A DNA stretch of 64,000 nt from an uncultured Clostridia bacterium (GTDB taxonomy: Bacteria > Bacillota > Clostridia > Oscillospirales > Acutalibacteraceae): contig CAJFPJ010000013.1 in the NCBI GenBank assembly GCA_904399395.1, positions 1 through 64,000 on the forward strand. The letters are read 5' to 3'. Under the pieces are notes generated by a model. It was given only the letters and a program-made list of their open reading frames with translations. It was not told where the DNA came from and made no database searches. Within the stretch, counting starts at the first letter, position 1. Every line of letters starts with the position of its first letter. Shown in pieces: positions 1 through 9,098 of this stretch. The position numbers and the translations under genes are program-made.

Positions 1-79
1 GAAAAACTGTAGATTATCGTTTAAAAATAGATTTTCTCAGTGGAGTGTAGAGCGGTAATTATAAGGAAGGAGTATTTAT

Positions 80-1897
80 TTGGCGCAGAAGAGTGTGAAG
101 GTGGATTTCTCCAGGGTAGAGGGGATCCCATTGTTTAAAAAATTTGCTATGTTTGATTCCGGTTTAGTGCCGCTCAGTCGTTATGAAAGAGATGCTCATC
201 TGTTTCAAAGGTGTAAGGTTCCTTCCCTGCGAATCGATCTGTTTATCGGTGACCGCAGCATGGAACTAGGAAATATGGCGGATGGAACGGCAGAGAATGT
301 GGAATATCATTGGAATGCATCGGACAGGCTTGTAGAAGAACTGCAAAAAAACGGTGTTTCTCCTTATTATTCCTGGTGTTATGTTCCACTTCCCGTTCAG
401 CCTGAAGGAGGAAGCTTCCGCTCTATTCCCACCGATTGGGGAAAATACAAAGAGATTATGCGAGAATTTGCTCGCCATTACAGAGAACAAGGTTCTCCTT
501 TAGGATATCAGGAAATCTATAACGAACCTATCAATCCGGGTGCTTTTTTTGACGGATGGGTGGATGAGTTCAATACCCTTTATAAATATGGCGTTCAGGG
601 CATAAGAGAAGGGGACCCGGAGGCTTTGGTAGGCGGTTCTGCCGAGGCGTTTGTGCTACCGGCAGAGGAGTGCAGAGAGAATGTGGAACGGTTCCTTTCC
701 TATGTAGAGCAGAACGATCTTCCACTGGATTTTTTCTCTTTCCATAGCTATGGAAATAAGAATAAAATTTATCTTACCCGTCTGGGGTTGATACGGGAGG
801 CCCTCTCGAAAAACAGCCGGTTTAAAAATGCAGGGATACATATAAATGAATTCAATACAGTGCCACCGCCGTGGCCTTATAAAAAGACTGTTTTGGAACA
901 GCCTGCACTGGTTCCGCAGATTCTTACGGCGATTCAGGATCTTTTGGAAGAGACAGATGTGGAGTTGGTACATTGGGCGCAGTTTTTGGAATCCGGAGTG
1001 GATGCCCTTGGCCTTGTAGATCGTTTGGGAAGACTGCGTCCTGGTTTCTTTGCTTTTGAGCTCTATTCCAGAATGCCGGCTCGAAGAGTTGCTGTGGATA
1101 CGCCGGAGGAAATAGGCTGCATGGCATCCTGTGATGAAAAACGTTTTTCTGCTTTGGTTTGGAATAGATCGGATGAAGCTGTTCCGTATACGGAGGCACT
1201 GAAGGGTATACCTGAAAAATTTGAATCTGCCGATGTGTGTATTGTAGATGCAGATTTTTTGGAGCTTCTTCAGAAGGATCCCCAGCTCAGGCCTAAGGTG
1301 CGGATGCGGCTTCCGGTGGTAAATGGGGAAGTGAATTTTGAGGGCTTCACCTTGGGAATTTATGACATGGTGTACATAGAATGTAATGCCCGCCACAACC
1401 CCAAAGTCTTTAATAAAGGATTTTCCATAAAAAGAGCGATGCATTGGTACCCTGATAGATATAGAAAAACCTTTGCGGAATATGACGTTGGGAGCGGTTC
1501 TGTATATCTGGGTGCAAATGGGTATACCGGTGAGGGAACTATTCTTTCACTTGAGTTTGAAACTGATGAGAAGCTAAGCAAACTCCTTTTGGAATGCAGT
1601 TTTTCAAGGGGGAAAGCGGATCTTTGCATCCGGGTTGATTATAGAATGGAAGACGGGTACGGCAAAGCGGTTCAGTTCGGCGGGGCGCCTTTTGCTTTTG
1701 AAAGAGGTACAGGCCGGCTGGCAGATCAAATGGAACCTTTGTCTGAAAAGCTTCCCTTAAAAGAAAAGGCCCCTGCAGGATGGAATGGAAAAGGTCTCAT
1801 TTCCTTTTTTGCTCGAAATGCTTCCGGAAATTATATGGAAACAATCCGAATTGCGTCGGATGCTGTAAAAGATGCTTTCGATGGAATGATGGATTGA
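80..1897 (+). CDS. GH39-like glycoside hydrolase (probable beta-xylosidase)
   Basis: Probable retaining glycosidase that trims xylo-oligosaccharides; no signal peptide is visible, so it should act in the cytoplasm on imported sugars. The 605-residue protein has a clan-A TIM barrel in the first ~350 residues. The acid/base is likely Glu149 in YNEP (Asn148 precedes it) and the nucleophile Glu257 in HINEFNT, the usual GH39 arrangement. A beta-rich C-terminal part follows. The start is TTG at 80, preceded by GGAAGGAG with good spacing. It is followed after 65 bp by a sugar-binding lipoprotein and two permeases, so it probably belongs to the same uptake locus. GH39 also includes other specificities (for example iduronidase), so xylose is inferred partly from the GH120 gene at the other end of the window. 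Confidence 0.8.
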   Translation: MAQKSVKVDFSRVEGIPLFKKFAMFDSGLVPLSRYERDAHLFQRCKVPSLRIDLFIGDRSMELGNMADGTAENVEYHWNASDRLVEELQKNGVSPYYSWCYVPLPVQPEGGSFRSIPTDWGKYKEIMREFARHYREQGSPLGYQEIYNEPINPGAFFDGWVDEFNTLYKYGVQGIREGDPEALVGGSAEAFVLPAEECRENVERFLSYVEQNDLPLDFFSFHSYGNKNKIYLTRLGLIREALSKNSRFKNAGIHINEFNTVPPPWPYKKTVLEQPALVPQILTAIQDLLEETDVELVHWAQFLESGVDALGLVDRLGRLRPGFFAFELYSRMPARRVAVDTPEEIGCMASCDEKRFSALVWNRSDEAVPYTEALKGIPEKFESADVCIVDADFLELLQKDPQLRPKVRMRLPVVNGEVNFEGFTLGIYDMVYIECNARHNPKVFNKGFSIKRAMHWYPDRYRKTFAEYDVGSGSVYLGANGYTGEGTILSLEFETDEKLSKLLLECSFSRGKADLCIRVDYRMEDGYGKAVQFGGAPFAFERGTGRLADQMEPLSEKLPLKEKAPAGWNGKGLISFFARNASGNYMETIRIASDAVKDAFDGMMD

Positions 1898-1912
1898 GTA
1901 TACAATGCCCAA

Positions 1913-1934
1913 CAAACGGAAAATTTTCCGTTTG
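1913..1934. promoter_or_regulatory. 22-bp perfect palindrome before the binding-protein gene
   Basis: CAAACGGAAAA is followed directly by its exact reverse complement TTTTCCGTTTG. It lies in the 65-bp gap between the GH39 gene and the binding-protein gene, ending 29 bp before the latter's ATG. It could be an operator for a dimeric regulator, or an RNA hairpin that protects or separates the two transcripts. No T-run follows, so a simple terminator is less likely. Confidence 0.6.
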
Positions 1935-1962
1935 CAATAAAAACAAGGGAGGAATATCCAAC

Positions 1963-3783
1963 ATGAAGAAAACCATGAGCAGGCTTCTTGCCATGTTGCT
2001 GGCTGTTGGAATGGTGTTCTCTATAACCGCTTGTAGCGGCGATGGTGGCACATCCAGCGGAAGCGGCGGCGAGTCGTCTACCACCGAATCTACTGGCGGC
2101 GAAAGCGGCGGAGATAAGGAGGATTATGATCCGTTTGGCAAGTATGAGGAAGAAGTAACGATGACTGCGGCCACAGCAATTTCTGCTACAGCAGCTGAAA
2201 CCGACTTCAAGGACAATGCGTGGGTAAAGAAGTATAAAGAAGTCTATAATCTTGCTATTGATTATGTATACTTAGCTCCTCAGGAGCAGTATGACCAGCG
2301 TATTTCCATGATGATGGTGGACGGCAGCCTTCCGGATTGCTTTACCACATCACTGATCCAGACCCAGCAGCTGATTGATGCTGGTCTTCTGGAGCCCCAG
2401 ACAGAAGCTTGGGCAAATTATGCTTCCGATCAGGCGTATGAGGCTATGATGCAGAACGGCTCTGCTCCTTTTGATGTTGTCACTTCTGACGGTGAGCTCT
2501 ATGCTATGCCTTGGGTGCAGCCCGCTATTGAGACCGTTCACGCTCTCTTCGTAAACGAAAAGTGGAGAAAGGATCTGGGGTTGCCTGAACCGGATACCCT
2601 TGAGAACTTTGAAAAATTGATTTATGGCTTCAAAGAGCAGGATCCCAATGGAAATGGGGAAGCGGACGAATACGGCCTTGGTCTTTCCAAGAATCTGTGG
2701 GATCTGGGCTTTGAAGCTTATAGCTTCTGCAATATCTTTGGCGCCTATCCGGATTCCTGGCTCCAGGATGAAGACGGCAATGTTTATTATGGCTCCGTGC
2801 AGGAAGAGATGAAGCCTGCTCTGGAGAAATTGGCCCAGTATTATGCTGATGGCCTGATTGATCCTGAATTTATCGTTAAGTCCTATGAAGAAGAAGCAGA
2901 ACTGGTAACAAGAGAGCAGCTGGGCGCCATGTTCGGCATCCAGTGGACAGGCCTGATGGGCACTTGCCTCCAGTCCCTCTATCAGAACTATTACAACGAA
3001 GGGAAAGATCCTGATTCCCTGGAATGGAAGGTTTATCCCCTTCCGTCTCTGGACGGCACTACCGAGACCACTCCTATCATTTATGATAACACCAGCAAAT
3101 TTGTAGTTGTCAAGGCTGGCTACGAGCATCCTGAAGCTGTGACCAAGATGGTCAATTACATTCATTTCATGGGTATCGGCCCGCAGGGTGAAGGGCCTGA
3201 AGGCCATCCTGAACTGGCTATTACATATGAAGAGTATCAGGGTATTGATGAAAATGGAGTAGACCAGGGCGATGGCTTGTGGGATTCTTGGGGCAACAAC
3301 CTGTTTGCTGCCGAAACCATCCATGCCAATATGCAGCGGTGGAACAGCTGGTTTGCTATCATCAACGATGACGATGCAGAAGCCAAGGAATGGTGTGAAA
3401 ACAACTATCTGGCCAGAAGCGGCGCTGTAAATATCCAAGCTTTTGCTAAGGACGGCGTGAATATGGTCAACTCCAACGGCGTGCAGGGCATCGATTCTCC
3501 TTCCTGGCAGTTCGTTTATAATACCTGCGGCGAGACCTTCATGTATGGTCAGGAACAGCAGGAAAAGGACAATATCATCATGGATATCCGCGGCGCGTTT
3601 GTCTCCGATACCATGGTAGATAAGCAGGCTTCTCTGGAATCCCTGGAGCTGCAGGAAATCACAAAGATCATCACCGGCGAATCCTCCATTGATGCGTTCG
3701 ATACCTTTGTGCAGAACTGGAAGGCCAACGGCGGCGATACCATTACGCAGGAAATGCAGGAATACATCGACTCCCTGGGCTGA
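1963..3783 (+). CDS. ABC transporter sugar-binding lipoprotein (LplA-type)
   Basis: Extracellular substrate-binding protein of a carbohydrate ABC importer, anchored by a lipid. The start at 1963 has GGGAGG 7-12 bp upstream and gives 606 residues. Residues 1-23 are a lipoprotein signal peptide with the box ITAC, so Cys24 should be lipidated and become the mature N-terminus. A Gly/Ser/Glu-rich linker follows, then a long type-1 binding domain. The large size (~600 aa) is typical of the LplA/YtcQ group that handles oligosaccharides rather than monosaccharides. It is followed by a hairpin with a T-run and then by two permeases, the usual order. An earlier in-frame start would prepend about 60 residues to the signal peptide and is unlikely. 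The substrate is not visible from sequence; xylo-oligosaccharide is inferred from neighbours. Confidence 0.9.
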   Translation: MKKTMSRLLAMLLAVGMVFSITACSGDGGTSSGSGGESSTTESTGGESGGDKEDYDPFGKYEEEVTMTAATAISATAAETDFKDNAWVKKYKEVYNLAIDYVYLAPQEQYDQRISMMMVDGSLPDCFTTSLIQTQQLIDAGLLEPQTEAWANYASDQAYEAMMQNGSAPFDVVTSDGELYAMPWVQPAIETVHALFVNEKWRKDLGLPEPDTLENFEKLIYGFKEQDPNGNGEADEYGLGLSKNLWDLGFEAYSFCNIFGAYPDSWLQDEDGNVYYGSVQEEMKPALEKLAQYYADGLIDPEFIVKSYEEEAELVTREQLGAMFGIQWTGLMGTCLQSLYQNYYNEGKDPDSLEWKVYPLPSLDGTTETTPIIYDNTSKFVVVKAGYEHPEAVTKMVNYIHFMGIGPQGEGPEGHPELAITYEEYQGIDENGVDQGDGLWDSWGNNLFAAETIHANMQRWNSWFAIINDDDAEAKEWCENNYLARSGAVNIQAFAKDGVNMVNSNGVQGIDSPSWQFVYNTCGETFMYGQEQQEKDNIIMDIRGAFVSDTMVDKQASLESLELQEITKIITGESSIDAFDTFVQNWKANGGDTITQEMQEYIDSLG

Positions 3784-3822
3784 TGGTTCCTGACTCGAAA
3801 TTGAATACTCGGGTTAAATGAA

Positions 3823-3865
3823 GAGTTGCCGGCGGCATATCTCCGCCGCCGGCAGCTTGCTTTTT
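3823..3865 (+). terminator. Hairpin with T-run between binding protein and permeases
   Basis: GCCGGCGGC (3828-3836) pairs exactly with GCCGCCGGC (3845-3853), extended by weaker outer pairs, and is followed by TTTTT at 3861-3865. It sits between the binding protein and the permease genes. Partial termination here would give the usual excess of binding protein over permease, and the stem would also protect the 3' end of the upstream message. Confidence 0.75.
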
Positions 3866-3895
3866 ATCAGACATAACAGGGGAGGTATTTGGAAA

Positions 3896-4837
3896 ATGGC
3901 AAGCCGCAGCAAGGCCTTGGGGATTCAGAAAAAGCCCCTTGGAAAACGCTTCCGGGAGAGTATCCCGTTCTATCTGATGCTTCTGCCGGGTTTTATCTTT
4001 GTCTTTATCTTTAACTATTTTCCGCTCTATGGCCTGAAAATCGCCTTTTACCGGTTTATACCTGCTAAAGGCCTTTTTGGCGACCAGGAATGGGTGGGAA
4101 TGCGGTATTTTCAGGAAATTTTTGTAAATCCGGATTTTCAACACGCATTGGTGAATACAATTACGATTTCCCTATGGAAGCTTTCGCTGAGCGTTATTAT
4201 CGCTATCTTTTTCTCCATTCTGATCAATGAGCTCCGCAGCACAAAGCTCAAAAGGACGGTGCAGACCATTGTATATCTGCCCCACTTCCTTTCCTGGGTT
4301 ATTTTGGCGGGTGTATTTCTTGATCTTCTTTCGCCGGAATACGGCATGGTTAACCAGCTGATCAAGGCGCTGGGGGGCGAACCGATCTTCTTCCTGGGCA
4401 GCAACCAATATTTCCAGGGAACATTGATTGTAACGGATCTTTGGAAGGAATTTGGTTTTAATACCATTGTATATTTGGCTGCTATAACATCTATTGATCC
4501 CAGCCTGTATGAATCTGCTGTTGTGGATGGAGCTAACCGCTTCAAACAGATTTGGCATATTACGCTTCCCGGTATGCTGCCCATCATCCTTTTGATGGCT
4601 CTTTTGAATATCGGCAGCATTATGAACGCGAATTTTGATCAGGTGTATAACATGTACAGCCCTGCCGTATATGCAACGGGTGACGTACTGGATACATTGA
4701 TATATCGTATCGGTCTGGTACAGGCGAATTTCTCTCTTTCAACGGCTGTTGGTATGTTTAAGTCACTTGTTTCATTGATCCTAGTAGGCACATCCTATGG
4801 GCTGGCCTATAAGTTCGCCGGATATAAGATCTTTTAA
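3896..4837 (+). CDS. ABC transporter permease, LplB-type
   Basis: First inner-membrane permease of the sugar importer. ATG at 3896 follows GGGGAGG and gives 313 residues; an upstream in-frame ATG would start inside the terminator hairpin and is rejected. About six hydrophobic segments are visible, beginning near residue 24. The cytoplasmic EAA loop that docks the ATPase lies near residues 206-225 (ESAVVDGANRF...ITLPG), matching the family pattern of an acidic start, an invariant Gly and a terminal LP. It is followed 14 bp later by the second permease. No ATP-binding subunit is encoded in this locus, which is normal for LplB/YtdP-type systems that borrow a shared ATPase. Confidence 0.9.
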   Translation: MASRSKALGIQKKPLGKRFRESIPFYLMLLPGFIFVFIFNYFPLYGLKIAFYRFIPAKGLFGDQEWVGMRYFQEIFVNPDFQHALVNTITISLWKLSLSVIIAIFFSILINELRSTKLKRTVQTIVYLPHFLSWVILAGVFLDLLSPEYGMVNQLIKALGGEPIFFLGSNQYFQGTLIVTDLWKEFGFNTIVYLAAITSIDPSLYESAVVDGANRFKQIWHITLPGMLPIILLMALLNIGSIMNANFDQVYNMYSPAVYATGDVLDTLIYRIGLVQANFSLSTAVGMFKSLVSLILVGTSYGLAYKFAGYKIF

Positions 4838-4851
4838 AGGAGGGATACAGA

Positions 4852-5730
4852 ATGCTGATTTCAAGAGGCGAAAAGATTTTCAATGTAATCAACAGCATTT
4901 TCCTGATCCTGGTCGCTTTGCTTTGTCTTGCGCCGATGGTCTATATGCTGGCGGTTTCCTTGAGCTCAAATGCTCAGGTGGTTGCGGGAAATGTTTCCTT
5001 CTGGCCGAAAGGATTTACTCTTTCCAGCTATGAGTATCTTCTGAGCTTGGGGGCTTTCTGGAGTTCTATGCTGATTTCTGTAGAGAGAGTTGTAATTTCT
5101 CTGGTATTTACCTTGGTATTTACAGCCCTTACTGCATATCCTCTTTCCAAGTCCTCCAGCAAATTTCTGGGCCGTACAGGCTTTGCCTGGTATTTCTTTA
5201 TCCCTATGCTGGTCAACGGAGGCCTGATCCCTACCTATATGACCATCAGCTCTCTGAAGCTGCTGGGCTCTATCTGGGCGTTGATCCTGCCTTCCACGAT
5301 CGTTACCTTTTATGTGATCCTGATGCTGAATTTCTTCCGCGGGATCCCTGGGGAAATTGAAGAAGCTGCGCTGATCGACGGCGCCGGCCAGTGGAGGATC
5401 CTGTTTGGCATTTATCTGCCCCTTTCCCTTCCTTCTCTGGCTACTATCGCTGTGTATTGCAGCCTTGCCCAGTGGAACGAGTGGTTTAACGGTATTATTT
5501 ACATGAATGATCCTTCTCAGTATCCTCTGATGAGCTATCTGCAGATTGCGGTGCTGAATATTAATCTCGAAGATTTGACGGCAGAGGAGGCTGCAAAGCT
5601 CAGCCAGATCGGCACGCAGACTTATAAGGCCGCTCAGCTCTTTGTGGCGGCTATACCTATGGTTTGCGTATATCCCTTCCTGCAGAAGTATTTTACAAAG
5701 GGTTTGACTCTGGGAAGTGTAAAAGGATAA
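4852..5730 (+). CDS. ABC transporter permease, LplC-type
   Basis: Second permease of the same importer, 292 residues, with AAAGGAGG just upstream of ATG 4852. It has about six membrane spans and an EAA loop near residues 170-190 (EEAALIDGAGQ...YLP). It ends in KGLTLGSVKG, a C-terminus typical of LplC/YtcP proteins; the LplC-type permease at 52848-53744 ends almost identically. An 8-bp inverted repeat, AAAGGATA/TATCCTTT (5722-5742), spans the stop codon and could mark the operon's 3' end, although no T-run follows. Confidence 0.9.
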   Translation: MLISRGEKIFNVINSIFLILVALLCLAPMVYMLAVSLSSNAQVVAGNVSFWPKGFTLSSYEYLLSLGAFWSSMLISVERVVISLVFTLVFTALTAYPLSKSSSKFLGRTGFAWYFFIPMLVNGGLIPTYMTISSLKLLGSIWALILPSTIVTFYVILMLNFFRGIPGEIEEAALIDGAGQWRILFGIYLPLSLPSLATIAVYCSLAQWNEWFNGIIYMNDPSQYPLMSYLQIAVLNINLEDLTAEEAAKLSQIGTQTYKAAQLFVAAIPMVCVYPFLQKYFTKGLTLGSVKG

Positions 5731-5998
5731 ATTGTATCCTTTATGAGGGGATTCACACCATTTCGAAGAGGAGACAGAAAGTTTTTAGTGTTTAGAAACG
5801 GGCTGGTAGGGCACGGTATTCTGGGTATACTCCGGAATTTTTGGCGGTGTATTTCTACCGGTCCGTTTGATAGAATAGAAATTACAGAGAGCCCACCGTT
5901 CCGAAAGATTTTGAGATCGTCACAGTATCAGTCTGAGAATGGAGGGCTGCTTTTTGTTCCAGCTTAATGGTGGGGAGATTGAAAAAGGAGGAAGATCG

Positions 5999-7102
5999 AT
6001 GAAACGCAGATGGACAGAAGAGGAAATTTGGCAATGGTATCGCTCCCACGAGTGGATCAGCGGATTCAATTTTATACCTAGTGGCTCCATGACGGGGAGC
6101 CAGTGGTTTCTGCAGCAGTATAACCATAAGGAAGCCTTTCGGGAATCCGCAAAGGAAATTGCTTTGGCCGCCAGCCTGAAATTTAACAGCATCCGGGTGC
6201 ACTTGCCTTTTAATGTATGGCAGAAGGAGCATGATACTTTTTTTACATATTTGGATGAATTTCTGGATTTGCTGGCGAAATATAAGATGACGTTGATGCC
6301 CATTTTGTTTGGGGATTGCTGTGTTCCTAAGGAGAAATACCGGGAAAAACCATTGGGCCCTCAGCCCGAGCCTGTTCCCGGATATTTCGGCGGCAGCCCG
6401 ATAACTCCCTTTGATGACAGTACTCAGCACGGTGAAGTGGTGGGTTACAGTATTACTGATGAACCAGAAATGGAACCGGTCATCCATCAGTATGTAAAGG
6501 AATTAGCAGAACATTATGGTCAGGATGATCGGATTATTATTTGGAATGTATGGAATGAAGCGGGAAATTCTGCCAGGGAATGTCGATCGCTTCCTATGAT
6601 GAAGAAAATATTTGGGTGGTTCCGTGAAGCGGATGTAAAGCAGCCGCTTACGGCGGATATTTGGGGATGTGGTTCTCCTAACCAGCCTTATGGAGGGCTG
6701 TTGAAACCGCTTATTTACACGGAGATCGAAAGAAATTCCATCGAGCTTTCGGATATTTTGACCTTCCATTTTTATGGGGATTACAGCCATGCGAAAGCTT
6801 ATGTGGAATATCTTCGGCAGTTCAATCGTCCTCTTATCAATACGGAATGGCTGCATCGGCCCTTCCGGAGCCTGATTCAGACGCATCTTCCTCTTTGGAA
6901 GAAAGAGAAAGTCGGAAGTTACTTCTTTGGATTTGTAAACGGGAAAAGCCAGTTTAACATCGTGTGGGAGTTTATCAAAAATCTGCCGGATATCGATACA
7001 AGCCTGTGGATGCATGATATTTTCCATGATGATTTTACTCCCTATGATCCGGAAGAGATCGAAGTGATACGCGCCTGCAATGAAGATAAAAAGATATTCT
7101 GA
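5999..7102 (+). CDS. Clan-A TIM-barrel glycoside hydrolase, family uncertain
   Basis: Intracellular glycosidase of 367 residues without a signal peptide. ATG 5999 follows AAAAGGAGGAAG. The barrel carries WNVWNEAG, placing the likely acid/base at Glu187 after Asn186, and LINTEW, placing the likely nucleophile at Glu283. That pattern is shared by GH5-like and xylanase-like families, so I name only the clan. It lies 268 bp after the permease; that gap contains no convincing gene or promoter. A strong terminator follows, so this is probably the last gene of the uptake operon. It may act on oligosaccharides brought in by the upstream transporter; the exact linkage is unknown. Confidence 0.75.
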   Translation: MKRRWTEEEIWQWYRSHEWISGFNFIPSGSMTGSQWFLQQYNHKEAFRESAKEIALAASLKFNSIRVHLPFNVWQKEHDTFFTYLDEFLDLLAKYKMTLMPILFGDCCVPKEKYREKPLGPQPEPVPGYFGGSPITPFDDSTQHGEVVGYSITDEPEMEPVIHQYVKELAEHYGQDDRIIIWNVWNEAGNSARECRSLPMMKKIFGWFREADVKQPLTADIWGCGSPNQPYGGLLKPLIYTEIERNSIELSDILTFHFYGDYSHAKAYVEYLRQFNRPLINTEWLHRPFRSLIQTHLPLWKKEKVGSYFFGFVNGKSQFNIVWEFIKNLPDIDTSLWMHDIFHDDFTPYDPEEIEVIRACNEDKKIF

Positions 7103-7144
7103 AAGCGCTGAAGAGATGCTGTTTATCTTCTGCGTTATATGTGT

Positions 7145-7177
7145 GGCGCATAGGCTCCGGCCTGTGCGCCGTTTTTT
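7145..7177 (+). terminator. Rho-independent terminator after the glycosidase
   Basis: GGCGCATAGGC (7145-7155) pairs with GCCTGTGCGCC (7160-7170) with one G-U pair and a TCCG loop, followed by GTTTTTT. It closes the sugar operon before the promoter of the two-component pair. Confidence 0.85.
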
Positions 7178-7179
7178 GG

Positions 7180-7208
7180 TTGAATCCGGTAAAGAGAAAG
7201 AGTATACT
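7180..7208 (+). promoter_or_regulatory. Vegetative promoter for the first YesM/YesN pair
   Basis: TTGAAT (7180-7185), a 17-bp spacer, and TATACT (7203-7208). It starts three bases after the preceding terminator and lies ~150 bp upstream of the histidine kinase gene, so the sensor pair is transcribed separately from the transport genes. Confidence 0.75.
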
Positions 7209-7359
7209 TATTTTACTTTTTTCTATTCCAAACGCAGAAAACAGAAAGTATGCTTTTGTGTAAACTGGCGGCTCAGTGGCCGTAATGAGCCCGCTTTTCA
7301 GGCAGGGTGGTTGTGTGAGACACATGTGCGGAGGCAGAATATCGAATGGGTTGGGAGTT

Positions 7360-9096
7360 ATGGTCAGCAGGATGAAAATTCGTAGAAAATATCGGTATGG
7401 TTCCGTATCGATCTATTTGATATTGGGCCTTACTCTTTTGTTTATTCCCACGTTTTTAGTAAGCATGATAGGCATTTCCAGTTCCATGGGGGAAATTCGC
7501 AGACAGAGAGAGGAAAATATTGCCAACCAGGTATATAGCCAGAAGAGCCAAATAGAATCAGAAATACGAAAGGTGATGGATCAGCAGCTTCGTTTCCTCA
7601 TCAATGAGGATATAACGAGGTCGTTCACGGAACGATATGATTCTATGGATAAAGAAACTCGAGGCCGGGAGGTTTCCCGGTTGGCGAAGTCTCTCTACAT
7701 GGTGAAAAATTCTAACACAATGATCGTAAATGCTTGGCTGTATATTCCGTCCCTGCATATGGAAATAGGTTCAGAAGGATATTACAGAACCAATTTAAGC
7801 GAGGAAGAAGAAGCAGTATATGATATCGCTTTTCAATCAAAAAAATCTGTTTTTACATATGATGGAGCCATATACAGTACGGCTGCTTTTTTGCCGTCTG
7901 TAATCCGCTCTTCCTCTAGCTGTGTCTTGGTGGAATGGAGCACGGACATGCTTCCGGTTTTATGGGCAGTCCGTGAACCGGGGGTGGAATTTATTCTTTT
8001 GGGGGAAGATTTCTATTCCACTTCAGATATGGATTCTGAAAGAGGAACGGCGATGTGGGAAGAATTAAAAAACACAGATGCAGGTGAGAGACAGCCGGTT
8101 ATACAGGAATGTAGTTATCAGGGAGAAAATTACATTGTTGCATTGGTGTTTTCTGATCTTTTGGATTGTACCATAGCTTCATATCAGCCTTTGTCCATAA
8201 TTACAGGGCCGATTCACAAATACCAGATTTTTCTGTGGGTGATTGGTTTCTGTGTTTTATGTGCGGCTGTGGGGATTGCTGTTTTTTGTCATAGAATGAT
8301 AAAAAAACCTTTGGACAAGCTTCTTACAGCATTTGTAAAAGTGCAGGAAGGAGATCTGGGGGTTCAAATTCAATATAAGGGAAATCATGAATTCTCTGTG
8401 CTGATCCGCTATTTTAACACAATGGTCAGAAGGCTGAACAGGCTGATTGAAGAAAATTATGCGAAGGAAATCCGCCTGAAGAATACGGAACTCAGGCAGT
8501 TGCAGGTGCAGATATCTCCTCATTTTCTCTATAACAGCTTCAGTGTGATCGCTCATTCTATTCATAGCGGGGATACGGATTCCGCTTTGCAGATGACCAA
8601 GGCGCTTTCGGAATATTTTCACTATGTGACCCAGAACAGGCGGGATATGGAGCCTCTTTCTATGGAACTGGAATTTGCAGAGTCGTATCTGGAAATTCAA
8701 TCGATCCGATTTGGGGATAGAGTGGATGTGCAGATAGAACCTCCCGATGAAGAGACCATGCAGATAATGGTTCCCCGAATGATTATTCAGCCGCTGGTGG
8801 AAAATGCATATAAGCATGCCTTTAAGGAGCTGGAATCGGGAGGAAAGCTGCGGATTTCCTGCTGCCGTGAAAAGGGATTTCTCATTATTTCTGTAGCAGA
8901 TAATGGCCCCGGCGCAACAGAGGATAAACTGGAAGAACTTCGGGCTTCCTTCCTTAAGGAGGAACCCGAGGGGCATAATGGGCTATTCAATGTATATCAG
9001 CGTTTGTGGCTGAAATATGGACGCCGGGATGCTCTTCAGCTAGAAAATACGGAAGAAGGCTTTCTCGTACGAATTCTTATACCGTTGGAGGGATAA
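7360..9096 (+). CDS. YesM-family sensor histidine kinase
   Basis: Membrane sensor that autophosphorylates and passes phosphate to the next gene's product. With ATG 7360 it is 578 residues; ATG 7372 is equally possible because the nearest purine-rich site (GGGAG, 7353-7357) is only 2 bases from the first ATG. A membrane span near residues 17-37, an extracellular domain, a second span near 288-308 and a HAMP linker are followed by the His_kinase motif SPHFLYN with phospho-acceptor His388. An HATPase domain follows (VENAYKHAF near 480, DNGPG further on). This layout is that of YesM/LytS-type kinases that sense extracellular sugars or binding proteins. The response regulator begins 2 bp after its stop. 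Confidence 0.88.
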   Translation: MVSRMKIRRKYRYGSVSIYLILGLTLLFIPTFLVSMIGISSSMGEIRRQREENIANQVYSQKSQIESEIRKVMDQQLRFLINEDITRSFTERYDSMDKETRGREVSRLAKSLYMVKNSNTMIVNAWLYIPSLHMEIGSEGYYRTNLSEEEEAVYDIAFQSKKSVFTYDGAIYSTAAFLPSVIRSSSSCVLVEWSTDMLPVLWAVREPGVEFILLGEDFYSTSDMDSERGTAMWEELKNTDAGERQPVIQECSYQGENYIVALVFSDLLDCTIASYQPLSIITGPIHKYQIFLWVIGFCVLCAAVGIAVFCHRMIKKPLDKLLTAFVKVQEGDLGVQIQYKGNHEFSVLIRYFNTMVRRLNRLIEENYAKEIRLKNTELRQLQVQISPHFLYNSFSVIAHSIHSGDTDSALQMTKALSEYFHYVTQNRRDMEPLSMELEFAESYLEIQSIRFGDRVDVQIEPPDEETMQIMVPRMIIQPLVENAYKHAFKELESGGKLRISCCREKGFLIISVADNGPGATEDKLEELRASFLKEEPEGHNGLFNVYQRLWLKYGRRDALQLENTEEGFLVRILIPLEG

Positions 9097-9098
9097 CA

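Noticed and set aside
5743-5967. 74-codon frame between permease and glycosidase
   Set aside because: No ribosome site, Arg/Phe-rich non-coding-like protein, and no conserved motif.
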